From positions 1 through 64,000 of the forward strand of contig JAJTID010000077.1 of assembly GCA_021300155.1 (NCBI GenBank): a stretch of DNA of 64,000 nucleotides, written 5' to 3'. Made by a program: the position numbers and the translations under genes. The notes below the pieces were generated by a model that did not search any database, was not told the DNA's origin, and saw only the letters and a program-made list of their open reading frames with translations. This document shows positions 60,440 to 64,000 of this stretch, piece by piece. The DNA is from Pirellula sp. (lineage in GTDB: Bacteria; Planctomycetota; Planctomycetia; Pirellulales; Pirellulaceae). Positions within the stretch are counted from its first letter, which is position 1, and the number at the start of each line of letters is the position of its first letter.

Positions 60440-63400
60440 CTAGCGGTTACGCGAACTTTTGTTTTTGTTACTCGGTGACGCTGTTTGTTGCTGTTGATTC
60501 GTCGGAGGTTTACCTTTGTCTGCATTTTCATTGGGTTGCTGACGTTGGTTTTTATCGCCGCCGCTGCGCATCAGCGCCATGAGGGCTTTCTCCATGGCCT
60601 CGGAATTTGTCCCCCCCAACTGAATCATTTGCACCGCTCCGCTCGGCTCGGCGGCTTTGTCCAGTTCCTTGATCATTTCGATGACCAGCTTTAACAGGTC
60701 CTCGCCTTCGGCCGAGACCAAAATGGAATTCGTTACGCGATCGATCCCCATCGAGAGTCGACCGGTGAAACTAAAGTTCATACCTCCACCTTCACTGATG
60801 GAGTCTCCAGAGTCATCATGCTTCGACTCCGTCGCGCCACCTGCTCCCGTTTTGCCTTTGTTGAAAGCCTTGTCGTTCGTGCTCAACAGATCTCGATAGG
60901 CGTCCTTAATTGTCTCAACAACAGATTCCGCATTCGAATGTTCAATGCGAACCAGCTTGGTAAACCGAAGTCGCTGTTTGTTCGTCTTTTCCGGTACGTC
61001 CCAGAGTTCGATCAACTCTCGAATAGTTTTAAGTTGCTTTTCATTGGCTCCAATCACCATCAAGCTACGGGTGTCCGAGTCCGAGATGAACTTTAACTTA
61101 CGCTGGCGGCCAAGCTGAGGATCGCTCTTCTTCTCCTTGGGCGTATCGAATCCAAAGATAAATCCGAATAAGTCTGAATCTTTCTTCCCTTTTTCATCGT
61201 CTTCCTTGAAATAGTCCTTCAAATTCAACTCAATCCAGCTAGGCCGTGCATTCTTGATATAGAAAACCTCGTAGCTTTTCTGAGGTGGAGCGTTCGTTTG
61301 CATGATGCGTTCGAGGCGATCGAGAGCATCGAGATCATCCCCTTTGAGTACAAGATTTCCAGCTTCGTCAAAGCTGATCTCAATCGGTTTTGCATCAGCA
61401 ATCGTTGTACCACCAGTCGATGATTGAGTCTTTGATTGTGAATCTGTCTTACTTGCTTTCACATCTCCCTTTACCTTCTCTGAGTTCACGTGATCGCTGG
61501 ATTGAAATGCTACCATATTTGAGAATCGATTGATTTGAGGAATTGCGTCCGATGGGTTAAGCAAGCTCCTTGAGTGAATCGACACTTCGGTAATGTCGTT
61601 GGTATTTGTATTCTCTTTCTTTTTGTCAGTAGTGCTGCCAGTCTCGTTTTCATCCTTGGCCTTTATCGGCTCTTCCGAATCGATTGGCTCTTTTGGCTTG
61701 ATCACATCTATCTTTTTGTCCAACTCGAATTCAAAATCTTGTGGCAGTTTCAGGGGATTGGGTGACATCTTGGACCAAGCTTCTTGAAGTCTCTGCAAGT
61801 ATTCCTTCGTCTCTTGCGACCTGCTAGCATCAATCACTCGAACTCGGCTTTTATTTCCGCCTTCGGGAGGTAGTTCACCGAGCTTCATCAGCAGCTTATT
61901 GACCTCTTTGATCTCGACGTCGGTCGCCCAAAGAAGGATTTGGTTGTCCTGTGTATTTGCTCCAACACGAAATCCGTCGGTAGTTTCTTTCTTCTGGCTT
62001 GAACCCCATGGATCGTAGTAGCGATTGCGATTGTCTTCCTTCGACTCTTCCTTTCCCATAAGGAACTTAATCGTGCCAGCCACATCCTCTGCTCTCAGTC
62101 TACGCAACTGAATAACCTCGACGTCTCTAGCCGATCCGTCGAGGCGATCGATGGTTTGCTGTATCAGTAACTGATCGCCTAACGAAGCATAAGCGATAAT
62201 CGTTTTGTTCTTTTCGTCCACTTCCAGTTTTGTCGTAGGCTCGAGAGCGTCCATAGCGATCATGGAAGCGACAAGCTGCTTTGGGTCGAGGGATGTCAAA
62301 CGATAAACTCGCATCCGCGTTTCCATGCGTTGCATATTGGCAGCCGAGTCGTTTGGTACATCAATTCGCTTGATAAAGGCTGCAATCACGGCCATCTTGT
62401 TGGGTGGCGCGTGCGCGATGATGCTGTTTCGGCGAACATTCGCCACGATGTATATCTCGGAGGGTTTGCTAGGCAAGGCCGGTTGCTTACCTTGCTGTTG
62501 TTGCTGCTGCAATTGCATCTGCATTTGTTGCTGTTGCATCATCAGTTCCTGAGGCGTTGTCGGTCGCTTCGACGAGGATTTGTCGTCGAATCCAATAAAG
62601 CTCGACAGCTGTTCCTTCGCTTCCGATGCACGAACGAACTCTAGTTCAAATTCTCGGGCTAGTCCCTCTTGCGCGATCTCCGACTGCTCTTCATCCAGCA
62701 CACGAAAGAGCTCTGTCAAGTTCGCTGCGGAATCCATGGCTTCTAGTCGATTGGTGGACTCCAATGCATTCAGTTTTCCGTTCGAACTGATGAGCGGTTC
62801 AAACTCTTTCACAACATCCTTTGCCATCAATGAATTGAGACTAAAGGAGGTTCGGACGAAACGGTTTGGAGGGAGGGTCGATAATGCTTCCGGAGCAATC
62901 TTTGGCACCAATGCGACATTGATTCCAGCGGTCTTTACCACTTGAATCATGCCGTCCAACTCCAACATTGTGTAACCACGCGCCAGTAGATGCCGATTAA
63001 ACAAATCTCGTGCTTCTTCGAGTGTATACTTCCGCTGAGTGGCGATGTTCAAATAGTCGCTGGGAAGCTCCTGCCAGTCGAGTGAGAGATTCGACGCTTC
63101 TGCTAACCATCGCAGCAAATCAGGCCATGGTTGATTTCGAAACTGAAACTGAATCATCCCTTGATCATCCGGTTTCGCATCAAACTCTCGTTTATTCGGT
63201 GGCTCGGGCGGCGATGTTTCTCGCTTGATCGATTCCGGCTTCGCATTCGCGGCAGCGGCATCTGCAGGTTGCCCCGTTTGGTTTGGTTGGCCAGGTGCAC
63301 TGGCTCCATTGGTCTTCCCTGGCTTGCCTGGAGAAGTTTGCACAGGGGGAGTTTGGCCTGGTGCTACCGAGGGCTTGCTTAGTGCCGCTCCCGGTGGCAA

Positions 63401-63607
63401 AGTGATCTGTTGACTATCAGGCCCAACAACCACGCCATCGGCTGATTGCATTATCACACTCGGCTGTGCAAAGCAGTTTGGTGAAAAAGCGATGAGACAT
63501 ACCACCAACGAAACGACAAAAATCCATCGTCGCGAGCTTTCGACGCGTACTTTTGGGCTCAAAGAAAATCTAATCGGGAAGCAAAAAACGCTACTGGGCG
63601 TGAACAT
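60440..63607 (-). CDS. Poreless secretin-domain protein (STN plus repeated N1 domains)
   Basis: About 1055 residues. ATG at 63607 has AGGAGA at about nine bases and precedes a signal peptide (WIFVVSLVVCLIAFSPNCFA). A Pro/Gln-rich linker leads to an STN-like N0 domain (IQFQFRNQPWPDLLRWLAEA), then at least five NolW/N1-type segments, such as VEVIQLRRLRAEDVAGTIKF, RLTSLDPKQLVASMIAMD, YEVFYIKNARPSWIELNLKD and TGRLSMGIDRVTNSILVSAE. The C-terminal pore (secretin) domain is absent, replaced by a Lys/Gln/Asn-rich tail. A polyQ stretch lies near residues 355-375. It may form a periplasmic ring or scaffold. Confidence 0.88.
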   Translation of the reverse strand: MFTPSSVFCFPIRFSLSPKVRVESSRRWIFVVSLVVCLIAFSPNCFAQPSVIMQSADGVVVGPDSQQITLPPGAALSKPSVAPGQTPPVQTSPGKPGKTNGASAPGQPNQTGQPADAAAANAKPESIKRETSPPEPPNKREFDAKPDDQGMIQFQFRNQPWPDLLRWLAEASNLSLDWQELPSDYLNIATQRKYTLEEARDLFNRHLLARGYTMLELDGMIQVVKTAGINVALVPKIAPEALSTLPPNRFVRTSFSLNSLMAKDVVKEFEPLISSNGKLNALESTNRLEAMDSAANLTELFRVLDEEQSEIAQEGLAREFELEFVRASEAKEQLSSFIGFDDKSSSKRPTTPQELMMQQQQMQMQLQQQQQQGKQPALPSKPSEIYIVANVRRNSIIAHAPPNKMAVIAAFIKRIDVPNDSAANMQRMETRMRVYRLTSLDPKQLVASMIAMDALEPTTKLEVDEKNKTIIAYASLGDQLLIQQTIDRLDGSARDVEVIQLRRLRAEDVAGTIKFLMGKEESKEDNRNRYYDPWGSSQKKETTDGFRVGANTQDNQILLWATDVEIKEVNKLLMKLGELPPEGGNKSRVRVIDASRSQETKEYLQRLQEAWSKMSPNPLKLPQDFEFELDKKIDVIKPKEPIDSEEPIKAKDENETGSTTDKKKENTNTNDITEVSIHSRSLLNPSDAIPQINRFSNMVAFQSSDHVNSEKVKGDVKASKTDSQSKTQSSTGGTTIADAKPIEISFDEAGNLVLKGDDLDALDRLERIMQTNAPPQKSYEVFYIKNARPSWIELNLKDYFKEDDEKGKKDSDLFGFIFGFDTPKEKKSDPQLGRQRKLKFISDSDTRSLMVIGANEKQLKTIRELIELWDVPEKTNKQRLRFTKLVRIEHSNAESVVETIKDAYRDLLSTNDKAFNKGKTGAGGATESKHDDSGDSISEGGGMNFSFTGRLSMGIDRVTNSILVSAEGEDLLKLVIEMIKELDKAAEPSGAVQMIQLGGTNSEAMEKALMALMRSGGDKNQRQQPNENADKGKPPTNQQQQTASPSNKNKSSRNR

Positions 63608-64000
63608 ATCGAATCTCTCCTTTTGAAAGAATCTTTCTCCACTGAAGGATCGCATCATGGGACGGTCGATCGGGATGATATCCAAGAGGATTTCCTGTGA
63701 TCGCATCGAGTTGGCAAATCGCTAACGTCTTTTCGTCGGCATGACTGCTTGAAAGTGCTTCTACAAGCAGTTTGTCACCACCTGCTTCCAGTTGATCGTT
63801 GGTAAACGGTATGAGCAGTCTCAACAATGTCCCCGCTCGAGCTTCGTTCCCTTGGAAGATAGCCTTGATTAGTTGATCACATTGGCCATCTTCTGCGAGG
63901 TGGCTTGGAAGCCTATCAAGCCACTTCGACGTGTGTGCAAACATTCCTTTTCTAGTGAAGATACTGTTGTTGCCTACCAAGCCTTGGTAGTCATCGAGCA
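63591..64000 (-). CDS. C-terminal end of a helical-repeat (HEAT-like) protein, partial
   Basis: Only the last 136 residues or so are in the window, and the frame is open to the right edge. The region is helical and ends with AICQLDAITGNPLGYHPDRP followed by HDAILQWRKILSKG. The ITG-GYxPxxP-WRxxL pattern recurs at the end of many planctomycete helical-repeat proteins. The stop at 63591 overlaps the start of the secretin-domain gene by 17 bases, which suggests coupling. The true function depends on the missing N-terminal part. Confidence 0.6.
   Translation of the reverse strand, partial: LDDYQGLVGNNSIFTRKGMFAHTSKWLDRLPSHLAEDGQCDQLIKAIFQGNEARAGTLLRLLIPFTNDQLEAGGDKLLVEALSSSHADEKTLAICQLDAITGNPLGYHPDRPSHDAILQWRKILSKGEIRYVHAQ

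Noticed and set aside
1-64000. CRISPR array, prophage, insertion sequence or rRNA
   Set aside because: No spaced direct repeats, transposase, integrase, phage or rRNA sequences were found on either strand.

Overview
The window is chromosomal DNA of a planctomycete, most likely of the Pirellulaceae (order Pirellulales). The evidence is the set of families that are abundant in that lineage: two PSCyt2/PSD1 (DUF1549/DUF1553) proteins, one with a PSCyt1 haem motif, a DUF1501 protein, a DUF1080 protein, a CxPSR sulfatase, Tat-exported Gfo/Idh/MocA and TIM-barrel proteins, PQQ-type propellers, a PASTA-less Ser/Thr kinase and a poreless secretin-domain protein. Base composition is close to 50 % G+C and looks even throughout. 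I see no prophage, transposase, integrase, CRISPR array or rRNA. Most of the window is ordinary housekeeping and lineage-typical chromosome, and I did not find a clear-cut new defence or mobile system.

Layout. 0.4-4.2 kb (+): a tightly overlapping glycan operon (SAM methyltransferase, GtrB/DPM1-like GT2, polytopic GT39-like protein). 4.5-9.0 kb (-): PSD1 protein, DUF1501, WD40. 9.1-13.9 kb (-): TilS, a Gfo/Idh/MocA oxidoreductase and a CopA-type copper ATPase. 14.1-19.2 kb (+): sulfatase, TMEM43-like protein, LpxH-like phosphoesterase and a cardiolipin synthase. 19.3-21.5 kb (-): NusB, a CrtI-like FAD oxidoreductase and tRNA-Leu(CAG). 22.0-23.6 kb (+): exported MsrB and a hexose-6-phosphate mutarotase. 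23.7-25.7 kb (-): di-haem cytochrome c lipoprotein and DUF1080. 25.8-31.0 kb: HemB, a fatty-acid desaturase, a sugar isomerase-like protein and a PQQ propeller protein.

31.2-36.5 kb: a decayed fragment of a sigma-54 activator, a Tat-exported phosphoesterase, a stand-alone C-lobe of an SbcC/SMC-type ATPase, a HAF-repeat protein, a TTG-started small protein and an ABC1/UbiB kinase. 36.5-41.2 kb (-): a 1568-residue propeller-TPR-propeller exported protein. 41.6-45.2 kb (+): NRDE/TANGO2 protein and a beta-lactamase-fold/NamZ fusion. 45.3-51.8 kb (-): a continuous operon of PSD1 protein, Maf, NtrB-like kinase and NtrC-like regulator. 51.8-54.3 kb (-): Ser/Thr kinase with a beta-helix-like exported tail. 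54.5-55.2 kb (+): DUF2461. 55.2-64.0 kb (-): the end of a helical-repeat gene, a secretin-N-domain protein, a large exported protein, a SnoaL-like protein, a small membrane protein, an SF1B helicase and an 83-residue membrane protein.

How they work together. Several clusters point to envelope and surface biology: glycan transfer, lipid A-like/phospholipid metabolism, muropeptide turnover, copper efflux and periplasmic methionine repair. Others point to degradation of sulfated or complex polysaccharides (sulfatase, DUF1080, PSD1/DUF1501, isomerase and oxidoreductase). The intergenic gaps hold several palindromic, REP-like elements, and these are the best unexplained structures in the window.
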